A DNA stretch of 31,467 nt from JBBTRP01 sp038065125 (lineage in GTDB: Bacteria; Patescibacteriota; Patescibacteriia; JACQRZ01): assembly GCA_038065125.1 (NCBI GenBank), contig JBBTRP010000019.1, positions 1-31,467 on the forward strand, in the 5' to 3' direction. Shown here piece by piece: positions 1 through 7,514 of the stretch. The stretch's first letter is position 1; each line of letters starts with the position of its first letter. The notes under the pieces are model-generated. The model saw nothing but the letters and a program-made list of their open reading frames with translations. It searched no databases and was not told where the DNA came from. A program made the translations under genes and the position numbers.

Positions 1-49
1 CTTGCGGCAGCCCAAAAAGAAATCGGCAAAATGTCGGATTGTATGATTC

Positions 50-125
50 TGGTACCCCTATGGGGAGTCGAACCCCAGTCTTCACCGTGAGAGGGTGACG
101 TCCTAGGCCACTAGACGATAGGGGC
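50..125 (-). tRNA. tRNA-Glu (anticodon CTC)
   Basis: Read on the minus strand, this folds as a complete cloverleaf. A 7-bp acceptor stem (one G-U pair) is followed by a D arm, an anticodon stem TCACC/GGTGA around the 7-base loop CTCTCAC (anticodon CTC) and a T arm with the GGTTCGAA loop. The discriminator is A and the 3' CCA is encoded, which is included in the coordinates. The gene starts 6 bases after the murF stop, so it may be transcribed with the division cluster or from a promoter inside murF. I see no convincing terminator in the 49 bases that follow. Confidence 0.95.
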
Positions 126-131
126 GTATTT

Positions 132-1436
132 TTAATTCCACTCTGGTGTCTGGCGAACGACCAGCTCTGCCGCGCGTTCAGGTTCGGCCATCAGTGCGAT
201 GACACATTTTTCCATGCGCGCGCCCTGAGAGCCCTTCACCAGGATGATATCACCTTTTTTGATTTTCTCCTTGAGTGCGGAACCAGCGCTTACCGGATCA
301 TCAAATCGGAAAATTCGCTTCTCGTCAAGACCCGCAGCATCGGCGCTCGCTCGAGAGAGAGGTCCGACCGCGACGAAGAAATCTGCCCCGCTTGCCGCAA
401 CAGCAGCGCCCATCTCCCGATGCGCAGACTCAGACTCTGAGCCCATCTCAAAAAGATCTCCCAGCACCGCCCACCTTCGCGCGCCCGGATCGATCTCGAA
501 ACGCTCAAGCGTCGAGAGCGCAAGCGCGACTGCTACGGGAGAGGAGTTATAGGTGTCGTCGATCAGGAGCGTCTTTTTGATTCCGGGCAGGGGGCGCATG
601 CGGCTGCGTGGCCCGCAAAAATTTTGCAGCGCAGCATTCATCGAGGCGAGCGGAATATCATAGAGTGTACCGACCGCGATCGCGTATCCAAAAAGCTCCG
701 CCCAGTGACGCCCCAGTACGCCGTCCACATCAAACCGCTCGGTCGTTCTGCAATACGAAACATCAAACGAGACGCCAACGTCTGTACGCGATGACAGAAA
801 AGTAAGTCGCTCCGATATTTTTGAAATAGTAATATCCGCACTCCCCGCCCGCGCATTTTTGACGCAGCTGAATGAGCGGATCCGCGCCGAAGATTTCTGC
901 GGCAGCGTCTCGGGTCTCTCGAGGTTGGCAACGATCCAGTTTTTTTCCGTGAGGTGCGCGTAGATCTCCTTTTTTTCCTTCTCGATCGCCTCCCGCGTTC
1001 CAAAACCCTCCACGTGCGCGGACTCAATCGCAGTGAGGAGTGCAACCGTCGGCCGCGCGATTCCTACGAGATGGCGAATATCTCCGGGTTTTGCCGCGCC
1101 CATCTCAAGCACCAGAATCGACGGGTACGACGCGCTGCGAAAGAGGAGGAGGTGGAGCGCTCGACCGAACAGCCGCACGCAGCGAAGAAGCATTTTTCCA
1201 AATGACGACCGAATCGTGCAATACGGCCCGCCGATCACGGTCATAGGGAGACCAAACTCGGTATTGAGGTTTCGCGGTGTCGCGCGAACGGCAAAATGTG
1301 CAGACAGCACGCAGGCGACCGCATCTTTCACCGAAGTCTTCCCAACACTGCCGGTAATCGCGATAACATCAGGACGATATCGCCGCAGAACACCGCGCGC
1401 CAGAATTGCTAATATGGACTGTAAAAGAAATCGCAT
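132..1436 (-). CDS. murF: UDP-N-acetylmuramoyl-tripeptide--D-alanyl-D-alanine ligase (MurF)
   Basis: Mur ligase that adds D-Ala-D-Ala to the UDP-MurNAc tripeptide in the cytoplasm, the last soluble step of murein precursor synthesis. The ATP-binding loop GSVGKTS is at residues 29-35, followed by the Mur-ligase central domain (LEMGAAKPGDI, then HVEGFG) and the C-terminal domain with a DDTYNSSP motif. At 434 residues it is near the family's usual length, but the substrate-binding N-terminal domain is nearly absent: the P-loop begins about 29 residues in, whereas it lies around residue 100 in E. coli MurF. It is the last protein gene of the cluster, 45 bases after ftsI, with no Shine-Dalgarno sequence before the ATG. 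MurF is favoured over MurE or a Mpl-like ligase because of the DDTYNSSP motif and the dcw position. Confidence 0.92.
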   Translation of the reverse strand: MRFLLQSILAILARGVLRRYRPDVIAITGSVGKTSVKDAVACVLSAHFAVRATPRNLNTEFGLPMTVIGGPYCTIRSSFGKMLLRCVRLFGRALHLLLFRSASYPSILVLEMGAAKPGDIRHLVGIARPTVALLTAIESAHVEGFGTREAIEKEKKEIYAHLTEKNWIVANLERPETLPQKSSARIRSFSCVKNARAGSADITISKISERLTFLSSRTDVGVSFDVSYCRTTERFDVDGVLGRHWAELFGYAIAVGTLYDIPLASMNAALQNFCGPRSRMRPLPGIKKTLLIDDTYNSSPVAVALALSTLERFEIDPGARRWAVLGDLFEMGSESESAHREMGAAVAASGADFFVAVGPLSRASADAAGLDEKRIFRFDDPVSAGSALKEKIKKGDIILVKGSQGARMEKCVIALMAEPERAAELVVRQTPEWN

Positions 1437-1481
1437 TGAAAAAAGTTTTGAGTTTTACATTATGGTCCGCCGGTTGACGGA

Positions 1482-3311
1482 TTACTTTTGACTCTTGACC
1501 TTCGCCTTCTCGTCCGGCGGAACGTCGTAATAATTTAACAGAAATTTTGCAAGCTCGCCAAAGAGCGGGGCGGCTGAGCTTTCCGCCCACTGCACGTCCC
1601 GTGGCCGATCGATCTTAACGAGCATGGCAAACCGAGGATTCTCGACCGGCGCAAATCCCACGAACGACCCGATCGTCTCATGCGCCTCGTATCCCCGTGC
1701 GTCTTTCTTGGAGACTTGCGATGTACCGGTCTTACCCGCGACAAAATAGGACTCCACGCCCGCTCGTTTGCCGTGCCCATTGCGCACGACCGACACGAGC
1801 ATACCCGAGAGGAGTGCGGCCGAGCGCTCCGAGATGACCCGGCGAAGCGCTTTGGGGTTTGTGCGCATCACGGTTCCGTCGGCCTTCCGAATCGCGTCAA
1901 CGATGTACGGCTGCATCATTGTACCCCCATTGGCAAGTGCGGCATACGCGCTGACGAGTTGCAGCGGGGTCACCGTAATGCCCTGCCCGAATGATGCGGT
2001 TGCAAGATAGATCTCGTTTTTGTCTTTGAGCGAGGTGATGTTGCCGGCCGTTTCTTTGTCTAATTCAATGCCGCTTTTTGTCCCGAAGCCGAACTGCTTC
2101 ACGAATTCCAAAAACTTTTTTCTCCCGACCTTGCGCGCGACATGAATCGCGCCGGTGTTGAGGGACTCGTCCAGCAGTTGCGTCATCGTCTGCACGCCAT
2201 GCGCCTTGCCGTCTGAGTTCTTGATCGTGTACGGCCCGATCGTGACCGCCCCGCTGTCAAAATACGTGCTCGCCGGATTCACCTTTCCCGTTTCCAGGCC
2301 CATTGCCATAGTGATGGTCTTAAATGTCGACCCGGGCTCGTACGGCTTGAAGATTGCCGGATTGGTATACGCGCCGACATCGGACTTTGCGTACTCTTCG
2401 GGGTCAAAGTCCGGCGTGGAGCACATAGCGCGAATCGCACCGGTTTTGGGATCCACGATAATTGCCGTCCCGCCATCCGCGCCGTGCTGCAACACCCAGG
2501 CCTTGAGGCGAGAACACGTCATGAGCTGGACCGTGCGGTCGATCGTGAGTACCAGGTCAGAGCCATTGATCGGGGCAATGGTTTTATTCTTGGCCGTTGT
2601 GATCGGCGAACCGGAAAGGTCCGTTTCGACCTTGAGAGACCCGTACGATCCTTTCAGGAGATCTTCATAATACCCCTCCAACCCATACACGCCGCGGTAC
2701 ACATCTCCCGCATATCCGACGAATCCGAAAATATGCCCGCCCATGCCTTTTTCCGGATAGGCGCGGTACCACTCGGGTGTCGATCCGATCCCCGACAGTT
2801 TGAGCTCCCGAATCTTTTCATAGGTGTCCTTTGAAACTTTTCGTTTGAGCACCTCATACCCATCATTGGGTTTTGATAGTTTTGCAAAGAGCGTTGCGCT
2901 CTCAGCGCCTAAGAGCGGCGCAAGCGCGACGGCCGTCGTGGACGCGTTGGAGACATCGCGCGGAACCGCAAAGATGAGCCGATACTCGCGATTGATGACG
3001 GCGGGGAAGAGCTTCTCACCGCCCACGTCGGCAAAATAGGTGGCAGCCTCCTGCGACGCCTTATGCTCACGTACGTAGATCGAGCCTCTGCGCGGGTCCA
3101 ATTTTTTGACAATCTCATGCTCGTCAGCGGCCGCCTCGCGGAACTCATCAAAGCGCAGAATTTGCAGGTCAAACAACCGCACAGCAAGAAGAACGGCAAA
3201 CACGAGAAACCCGATTTGGACGATCCTGATCCGATCAAACCAGGAGTGCGCGTGATGATTCTTTTTTCCGTGTGAGGTCCACGAGTGAGCCTTACGATGC
3301 GACATATTCAT
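1482..3311 (-). CDS. ftsI: Class B penicillin-binding protein, FtsI/PBP2-like transpeptidase
   Basis: Septal murein transpeptidase that cross-links peptidoglycan outside the cytoplasmic membrane. The N-terminus has a basic, His-rich cytoplasmic stretch and one membrane anchor (about residues 29-50). The PBP dimer domain follows (about 70-240), with the RGSIY signature. The transpeptidase domain carries all three motifs: STFK with the acylated serine at 328, SLN at 383-385 and KTGT at 527-530. Its 609 residues are typical for FtsI or SpoVD. No PASTA domain is visible. Start choice is uncertain: ATG at 3311 or 3305, neither with a Shine-Dalgarno sequence. It sits between ftsL and murF in normal dcw order. 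A terminator-like hairpin lies in the gap upstream. The 3' end is slightly heptad-periodic (GTCAAGA, GTCAAAA, GTAATCC, GTCAACC) across the stop codon. Confidence 0.95.
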   Translation of the reverse strand: MNMSHRKAHSWTSHGKKNHHAHSWFDRIRIVQIGFLVFAVLLAVRLFDLQILRFDEFREAAADEHEIVKKLDPRRGSIYVREHKASQEAATYFADVGGEKLFPAVINREYRLIFAVPRDVSNASTTAVALAPLLGAESATLFAKLSKPNDGYEVLKRKVSKDTYEKIRELKLSGIGSTPEWYRAYPEKGMGGHIFGFVGYAGDVYRGVYGLEGYYEDLLKGSYGSLKVETDLSGSPITTAKNKTIAPINGSDLVLTIDRTVQLMTCSRLKAWVLQHGADGGTAIIVDPKTGAIRAMCSTPDFDPEEYAKSDVGAYTNPAIFKPYEPGSTFKTITMAMGLETGKVNPASTYFDSGAVTIGPYTIKNSDGKAHGVQTMTQLLDESLNTGAIHVARKVGRKKFLEFVKQFGFGTKSGIELDKETAGNITSLKDKNEIYLATASFGQGITVTPLQLVSAYAALANGGTMMQPYIVDAIRKADGTVMRTNPKALRRVISERSAALLSGMLVSVVRNGHGKRAGVESYFVAGKTGTSQVSKKDARGYEAHETIGSFVGFAPVENPRFAMLVKIDRPRDVQWAESSAAPLFGELAKFLLNYYDVPPDEKAKVKSQK

Positions 3312-3330
3312 TCAGTGTATGCCGCCCTCA

Positions 3331-3370
3331 ACACGAAAACAACCAGCGGACAGAAAAGTCGCTGGTTGTT
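3331..3370 (-). terminator. Intrinsic-terminator-like hairpin between ftsL and ftsI
   Basis: On the minus strand AACAACCAGCG pairs perfectly over 11 bp with CGCTGGTTGTT around an 11-base loop. A short T-rich run (TTTTCGTGT) follows. It lies in the 71-base gap between the ftsL stop and the ftsI start, inside what should be one operon. It may terminate part of the transcripts or protect mRNA ends. The T tract is weak, so full termination is doubtful. Confidence 0.6.
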
Positions 3371-3382
3371 CCCGACACGGAA

Positions 3383-3745
3383 TTACCGCAATACGGCAAC
3401 TGGCTGTGATACGGCAATATAATCGATGCGATTTCCGGCGACCAGCCGCAGTGGTTCGATCCGTTTCTGAATTGAAGACAGGCTGCCCGCTTCGATGTTT
3501 TCGATCTGAAGACGCTCCTGATCCGATTTGAGTTCTGTTATCTTTCGCTCAAGCGCTTTGATCGTGTACCCCTTGGTCGCCAAGGCGTTTACGTGCACGA
3601 CGTACCATACACTGACAACCAAGACTGTCAAGAGTAGCGTGGCGTTGATTCGAACCGTCCGATCCTTGGATGCGGACGCCTTCTGGCGCTGGACAATTGC
3701 CGAGCGATGGAGCTTGTTTTTGAGTTGTTTGAAGTCGACGGTCAT
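3383..3745 (-). CDS. ftsL: FtsL-like septal membrane protein
   Basis: Small bitopic division protein of 120 residues. It has a basic cytoplasmic N-terminus, one hydrophobic helix at about residues 34-56, and then a heptad-like extracytoplasmic stretch (ALERKITELKSDQERLQIEN) expected to form a coiled coil. This is the architecture of FtsL/DivIC proteins, which pair to recruit FtsI and FtsW to the septum. Sequence identity in this family is always weak, so the name rests on topology plus position between rsmH and ftsI. The start ATG overlaps the rsmH stop by 4 bases (ATGA), implying translational coupling. No Shine-Dalgarno sequence is apparent. Confidence 0.8.
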   Translation of the reverse strand: MTVDFKQLKNKLHRSAIVQRQKASASKDRTVRINATLLLTVLVVSVWYVVHVNALATKGYTIKALERKITELKSDQERLQIENIEAGSLSSIQKRIEPLRLVAGNRIDYIAVSQPVAVLR

Positions 3746-4641
3746 GGGTGTTGCTTCTTTTCAAATCCGCGCAATTTTGCGCTTCTGCTTGCGGGGTTGT
3801 TTGCGATCTCTTCGTCGGTGGGTGTGATTGGTTTTTTTGTCAGTAGTGTTCCTGCACCGTCAACCGCCCATTCTCGAAACTGATGTTTGACGATGCGGTC
3901 TTCAAGCGAGTGAAAGGAGATCACCGCGATTCTGCCGCCGGGTTTGAGAAGTCCACTCGCTCCTTTCAGTGACTCCGTTAAACACCCCAGCTCGTCATTG
4001 ACCGCGATACGAAGCGCTTGAAAGGTCCTGGTTGCGCAGTGGATACGACCGTGACGCGAACGCGCAGGGAGAGATCGGACGATCACATCGACAAGGTCTT
4101 TCGTGGTTTCGATGTGCCGTGATTTCCTGGTTTGGACAATTCCCTTGGCGATCCGTCGGCTATTACGCTCCTCTCCGTATTCAAAGATCGTGTCCGCAAG
4201 ATCCTTTTCTGGCCAGGTGTTGATGATCTCGCGTGCGGTGAGCGAGCAAGCCAAGTCGAATCGCATATCAAGCGGCTCATCAACCATGAAGCTCAGGCCC
4301 CGTCCGCGGATGCGCAACAGATCGGTCGAGAAGCCCAGGTCATAGAGGATGCCATCGACACCGGTGAATCCACGTTCTGCCGCGATCGTCGCAAGATCTC
4401 GAAAATTCCCTCGAGCGAACTCAACACGTTTGCCGTATGCCGCCAAGCTGATCCGGGCGGCAGCGATCGCCTCTTCGTCTAGGTCCAGCGCAAGTACTCG
4501 GCCGCGGGGAGCATTCTGATCCAGCATGGAGGAAGCATGTCCCCCGCCGCCGAGCGTGCAGTCTATGTAATCGTGATTGGAATGAACGTCCAGTAGTTCG
4601 ATCGTCTCTCTCGGAAGAACGGATTTGTGGAGAACGGGCAT
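3742..4641 (-). CDS. rsmH: 16S rRNA (cytosine1402-N4)-methyltransferase RsmH
   Basis: SAM-dependent enzyme that methylates N4 of C1402 in the decoding centre of 16S rRNA. The N-terminus HKSVLPRETIELL is typical. Motif I, CTLGGGGHAS, is at residues 28-37 with the acidic motif II (LALDLDEEAI) after it. The YDLGFST element and a C-terminal SFHSLEDRIVK motif are characteristic of the MraW family. Its 299 residues are normal length. The start ATG shares one base with the mraZ stop (TAATG), and GGGAG lies 4 bases upstream, one of the few Shine-Dalgarno-like sites in the window. Second gene of the dcw cluster. Confidence 0.97.
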   Translation of the reverse strand: MPVLHKSVLPRETIELLDVHSNHDYIDCTLGGGGHASSMLDQNAPRGRVLALDLDEEAIAAARISLAAYGKRVEFARGNFRDLATIAAERGFTGVDGILYDLGFSTDLLRIRGRGLSFMVDEPLDMRFDLACSLTAREIINTWPEKDLADTIFEYGEERNSRRIAKGIVQTRKSRHIETTKDLVDVIVRSLPARSRHGRIHCATRTFQALRIAVNDELGCLTESLKGASGLLKPGGRIAVISFHSLEDRIVKHQFREWAVDGAGTLLTKKPITPTDEEIANNPASRSAKLRGFEKKQHP

Positions 4642-5072
4642 TAGACTCCCAATTCTCCCAGCGCTTCAGCAATCTCACCGCTCTCGCACTCTGTTTTGGT
4701 CTTATACTCCTCCCACACCGCCTGATCCCAGAGCTCAAGCCGGCTATAGAGGCCAGCAATCACCACCTTTTTCTTGAGCCCCGCGTACTGGCGCAGGTAG
4801 TCAGGGAGAATGATACGACCCTGTTTATCGAGCGACACATCCATCGCGCCAGCAAGCATCAGGCGCGAAAACGCGCGCGTATTGGATTGGTTGATTGGCA
4901 TCTGGCTGATCTTTTGCGCAAGGCGCGCCCACTCATCGGCAGTGTAGAGGAAGAGGCACGAGTCCAGTCCACGCGTAACCACCGCCCCGCCTTCCAGCTC
5001 AACGCGAAACTTACCTGGCAGGGCCAGGCGTCCTTTGGTGTCGATTGAGTGTTGGTATTCGCCGATGAACAT
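4641..5072 (-). CDS. mraZ: Transcriptional regulator MraZ
   Basis: AbrB-like DNA-binding protein that forms rings and represses its own dcw operon in bacteria where it has been studied. The two tandem MraZ domains each carry the DxxxR signature: D11-T-K-G-R15 and D82-K-Q-G-R86. Its 143 residues match the family. It is the first gene of the cluster. Three 10-bp-spaced AAGTGGG-type boxes lie just downstream of the promoter about 210 bases upstream, so autoregulation is very likely conserved. The ATG has no Shine-Dalgarno sequence at the usual distance, and a perfect 13-bp hairpin lies about 20 bases upstream of the start. Confidence 0.97.
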   Translation of the reverse strand: MFIGEYQHSIDTKGRLALPGKFRVELEGGAVVTRGLDSCLFLYTADEWARLAQKISQMPINQSNTRAFSRLMLAGAMDVSLDKQGRIILPDYLRQYAGLKKKVVIAGLYSRLELWDQAVWEEYKTKTECESGEIAEALGELGV

Positions 5073-5093
5073 GATTTGAATTTAGATCCTAAA

Positions 5094-5125
5094 TCCCCCA
5101 ACATCGCCTGTTCGATGTTGGGGGA
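5094..5125 (-). promoter_or_regulatory. Perfect 13-bp hairpin in the mraZ leader
   Basis: TCCCCCAACATCG pairs with CGATGTTGGGGGA around a 6-base loop. On the transcript it is followed by ATTTAGGATC, not by a T run, so it does not look like an intrinsic terminator. It sits 21 bases upstream of the mraZ ATG, within an mRNA leader of roughly 240 bases. A smaller stem, CAGGT/ACCTG, lies upstream at 5172-5187. It could affect ribosome access or mRNA stability; function unknown. The rest of the gene-free stretch 5073-5441 holds the leader, MraZ boxes, promoter and an upstream terminator. Confidence 0.6.
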
Positions 5126-5277
5126 GCTCCTAGTTGGTCTGCCTAAGAGCCGTTCTGATGTACAACAGATACAGGTCTTTGAACCTGAAGAGGTGAGACA
5201 CGACAAGCATGGGATCGTATCTTAACTTTAGAAAAGTGAGGTTCTGGTGAGGGGTCTTGGGATATGCACAGATTGTG

Positions 5278-5304
5278 CCGACTTATCCCCACTTTTTCCC
5301 ACTT
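5278..5304 (-). promoter_or_regulatory. MraZ operator: three 10-bp-spaced boxes
   Basis: On the minus strand AAGTGGG (5304-5298), AAGTGGG (5294-5288) and AAGTCGG (5284-5278) repeat with an exact 10-base period. E. coli MraZ binds TGGGN repeats separated by five bases, which is the same geometry. The boxes start about 17 bases after the -10 box, so they cover the start of the transcribed region, where MraZ binding would block the promoter. Confidence 0.88.
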
Positions 5305-5321
5305 TTCACCTCGATATTACT

Positions 5322-5350
5322 ATTATACACCACATTTATGGTACTTTCAA
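5322..5350 (-). promoter_or_regulatory. Sigma-70-type promoter of the mraZ/dcw operon
   Basis: The -35 box TTGAAA (5350-5345) and a perfect -10 box TATAAT (5327-5322) are separated by 17 bases. The predicted transcription start is near 5315, about 240 bases before the mraZ ATG. Confidence 0.87.
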
Positions 5351-5376
5351 CCCCATGCTGTGTATAAATATCTCTT

Positions 5377-5416
5377 TAAAAAGAAAACATCCCTGTCCTG
5401 GGTGTGGAAGGGATGT
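5377..5416 (-). terminator. Intrinsic terminator after the small membrane-protein gene
   Basis: The minus strand shows an 8-bp stem ACATCCCT/AGGGATGT with a 14-base loop, followed by TTTTCTTTTT. A second small stem (GTGCG/CGCAC, 5427-5441) abuts the stop codon. This separates the small gene at 5442-5711 from the mraZ promoter at 5350. Confidence 0.82.
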
Positions 5417-5441
5417 GAATGTTGACGTGCGAAGCGCGCAC

Positions 5442-5711
5442 CTACCGACTGGAGGGCGGGACGCCCTTCTTGGATACCATCATCGCCGCTACGACGATGC
5501 CAAGCGTGGCGGCAAGTGGGACCCACCACATGCCCTCCTGCATGAGGTGCTCGCGGAAGTCCTCCCAGAGGAGGAACGCGGCCCAGATGCTCGTCGCGAT
5601 CGCGACCGTCCAGCCTGCGACCGACTCGTTGTAGCGCCGCTCCCTGTCGGCATCGGCCTCCGCTCCAAGGTCGTTCTCAACCCGCTGGATCTCATGCGGC
5701 TCCATGGCCAT
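5442..5711 (-). CDS. Small two-helix membrane protein, function unknown
   Basis: An 89-residue protein I do not recognise. It has a charged N-terminal part of about 35 residues rich in Glu, Asp and Arg, with one hydrophobic helix (VAGWTVAIATSIWAAFLLW) and a second (WWVPLAATLGIVVAAMMV) before a short basic tail. The ATG is preceded by AAAGGAG at good spacing, unlike almost every other gene here, and the gene has its own terminator. A weak promoter candidate (TAGACA, 17 bases, TACAAG) overlaps the rarA stop. It is more G+C-rich than the surrounding intergenic DNA. Coding status is supported by the ribosome-binding site, helix pattern and terminator. It could be a recently acquired or stress-related membrane peptide, which is inference only. 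Confidence 0.7.
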   Translation of the reverse strand: MAMEPHEIQRVENDLGAEADADRERRYNESVAGWTVAIATSIWAAFLLWEDFREHLMQEGMWWVPLAATLGIVVAAMMVSKKGVPPSSR

Positions 5712-5770
5712 GACTCTCTCCTTTCACGCTTTGCTTACCAATGCCTTGTATCACAAAAACTGATTCGTGT

Positions 5771-7018
5771 CTAGCTTTCCAGGTATCGACGATCTTTCAG
5801 TTCCTGCGGCAGACACTCCATATCGGTTTTCTTTTCTTCAAAATTGTGCGCGTACTGGTAGCCCGTGCCGTAGCCGATTTCTTTCATGAGGCTGGTGACT
5901 GCGTTGCGCAAGTGGAGCGGCACAGGGAGGTTGCCGAACTCCTTTGCGTCAGAAAGTGCTGCCTCGATACCGCGATACGCGGTATTGTTCTTCGGTGCGC
6001 GTGCGAGGTATACGACTCCGTGGGCGAGCGGAATCCTGCCCTCGGGCATGCCGATACTGTCAACCGCAGCAAAGACGGCGACCGCGAGCGGGAGCGCCGC
6101 GGCGTCGGCAAGACCCACATCCTCGGATGCAAATACCACCATCCGCCGCGCTATGAAAAGCGGGCTCTCCCCTGCTTCGATCATGCGAGCGAGCCAGTAC
6201 AACGCGGCGTTTGCGTCTGAGTTGCGCATACTTTTGATAAACGCCGAAATCACATTGTAGTGCTCCTCGCCGCCCTTGTCGTAGCGCAGCGCCTTATGGA
6301 GAACCGCCTTGTCGAGAATCTCTTTGGTGACCTCGCCCGATTCGCTGACAAGAAAACTCGCAAGTTCAAAAATATTGAGAAGTGCCCGCGCATCTCCGTT
6401 TGCGTATTCAATAAGCAGCTCGCGGACCGGTTGCGAGAGCGAGAGGTTCTGCGATCCCAAGCCGCGGTCGACATCGGCAAGCGCGCGATCCACGATTGCC
6501 TGGAGTGACTCACGTGTGTGGCCGTTGAGGACAAACACGTGCGAGCGGGACAGCAGCGCGGAGTTCACCTCGAAGGAGGGATTCTCGGTTGTCGCGCCGA
6601 TCAGAATAATCGTCCCATCTTCGACAGACGGCAGAAACGCGTCCTGTTGAGATTTGTTAAAGCGATGAATTTCGTCGACAAAAAGAATCGTCCGACGGGA
6701 GCGGAATTTGAGCTCATCGCGAGCCAATGTGATAATCTCGCGCGCCTCTTTCACGCCGGTGTTCACCGCGCTGATCATTTTGAATACGGCGCCGGTTGTA
6801 TACGCAATAGTCGCGGCTATGGTCGTCTTCCCCGTTCCCGGCGGGCCCCAAAAAATAAGAGAGCGAAGCTGGTCTTTTTCGATCAGCGTACGTAACACCG
6901 CGCCAGGCCCCAGGAGATGTTCCTGTCCGACGATGTCATCAATACTGACCGGTCGCATACGGTCTGCAAGCGGCTTGTGCGACAGACTCTGTGCAAGCTG
7001 TGCGTCGAAGAGATCCAT
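5771..7018 (-). CDS. rarA: Replication-associated recombination protein A (RarA/MgsA), AAA+ ATPase
   Basis: Clamp-loader-like AAA+ ATPase that acts at stalled replication forks. From the ATG at 7018, Walker A GPPGTGKTT is at about residues 58-66, Walker B ILFVDEIHRF follows, then the sensor region (IGATTENPSF) and the C-terminal MgsA tetramerisation domain (EDVGLADAAALPLAVA, then GTGYQYAHNF). Its 415 residues match the family. Upstream in-frame TTG and GTG codons (7033, 7030) would add 4-5 residues, but they lie within a dispersed repeat and have no Shine-Dalgarno sequence, so the ATG is preferred. Follows tsaB in the same direction. Confidence 0.95.
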   Translation of the reverse strand: MDLFDAQLAQSLSHKPLADRMRPVSIDDIVGQEHLLGPGAVLRTLIEKDQLRSLIFWGPPGTGKTTIAATIAYTTGAVFKMISAVNTGVKEAREIITLARDELKFRSRRTILFVDEIHRFNKSQQDAFLPSVEDGTIILIGATTENPSFEVNSALLSRSHVFVLNGHTRESLQAIVDRALADVDRGLGSQNLSLSQPVRELLIEYANGDARALLNIFELASFLVSESGEVTKEILDKAVLHKALRYDKGGEEHYNVISAFIKSMRNSDANAALYWLARMIEAGESPLFIARRMVVFASEDVGLADAAALPLAVAVFAAVDSIGMPEGRIPLAHGVVYLARAPKNNTAYRGIEAALSDAKEFGNLPVPLHLRNAVTSLMKEIGYGTGYQYAHNFEEKKTDMECLPQELKDRRYLES

Positions 7019-7020
7019 AC

Positions 7021-7130
7021 GGTAAAGCACCAAATACTAAGCACCAAATCTCAAACCGTTTTGATTATTAAAAATTGGAGGTTGAATATTATTTGGAATT
7101 TGGAGATTGGAATTTGGAGATTGTAATATT
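7021..7130 (-). repeat. Heptad-phased intercistronic element, copy A (tsaB-rarA)
   Basis: An AT-rich stretch with 7-base periodicity. On the plus strand the 14-base unit TTGGAATTTGGAGA occurs twice exactly in tandem (7093-7106, 7107-7120). Further out it matches the core shared with copies B and C (AAAACGG, then a TTTGGTGCTT block). It runs from inside the tsaB 3' end, supplying its stop codon, to 3 bases before the rarA ATG. It is more diverged than copies B and C. Confidence 0.75.
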
Positions 7131-7514
7131 AGGTTCTTTACCATACATGGGCACGACGGGGGTAAACTTTTTTTTCTTTTTCAAAAGCGCTGCGCTTTTT
7201 TCGATCAGCTCCTTATCACTCACCTCCACCGCCTCGACGCCGACCACCGGGATTCCCAGAGCGAAGCCGAGCGTGTTGGCGATCGAGATGCCTCCTCGAA
7301 GACAGGAAAAATGTCCCGGGCCGGATATGACGACGACTCCCGAAAGCGATTTGATCGATACCTTTTTTGATGCAAGAAGTGCATCAATTGTTTTGAGCAC
7401 ATCCCCGCGCTTACCGTTCTTGAAAGGCACCCGTCTCGTTGTAACAAAAGACTCTCCAACAAGGAGAACGCGCGACTCTTCTGGTTTTGCTGCGTGAATC
7501 AGGATGAACGCCAT
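7089..7514 (-). CDS. tsaB: tRNA threonylcarbamoyladenosine biosynthesis protein TsaB, short form
   Basis: Inactive-kinase-fold partner of TsaD in making t6A37 on ANN-decoding tRNAs. The core motif VVVISGPGHFSCLRGG and the following ANTLGFALGIPVVGVEAVE are characteristic of TsaB (usually GPGSFTGLR). At 141 residues it is much shorter than the ~230 of E. coli TsaB; the second half-domain is missing, as often seen in CPR genomes. The last dozen or so residues (ITISKFQSPNSK) are encoded by the dispersed repeat at 7021-7130, so the C-terminus was probably created by it. The start overlaps the 3' end of the upstream glycosyltransferase gene by 16 bases. Confidence 0.88.
   Translation of the reverse strand: MAFILIHAAKPEESRVLLVGESFVTTRRVPFKNGKRGDVLKTIDALLASKKVSIKSLSGVVVISGPGHFSCLRGGISIANTLGFALGIPVVGVEAVEVSDKELIEKSAALLKKKKKFTPVVPMYGKEPNITISKFQSPNSK

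Noticed and set aside
1..49. Possible terminator or second tRNA at the left edge
   Set aside because: ATCGGC and GTCGGAT are direct, not inverted, similarities; no stem-loop with a T run and no cloverleaf is visible.
2155..2670. Plus-strand open frame of 171 codons opposite ftsI
   Set aside because: Antisense to the transpeptidase domain with its STFK and SxN motifs; no independent signals.
5247..5774. Plus-strand open frame of 175 codons across the mraZ control region and the small membrane-protein gene
   Set aside because: It is antisense to features with better support (promoter, MraZ boxes, terminator, SD-preceded gene) and its translation looks compositionally random.
7019..7033. Upstream TTG/GTG start for rarA
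   Set aside because: The extra codons lie in repeat copy A, there is no Shine-Dalgarno site, and the ATG at 7018 gives the normal N-terminus.
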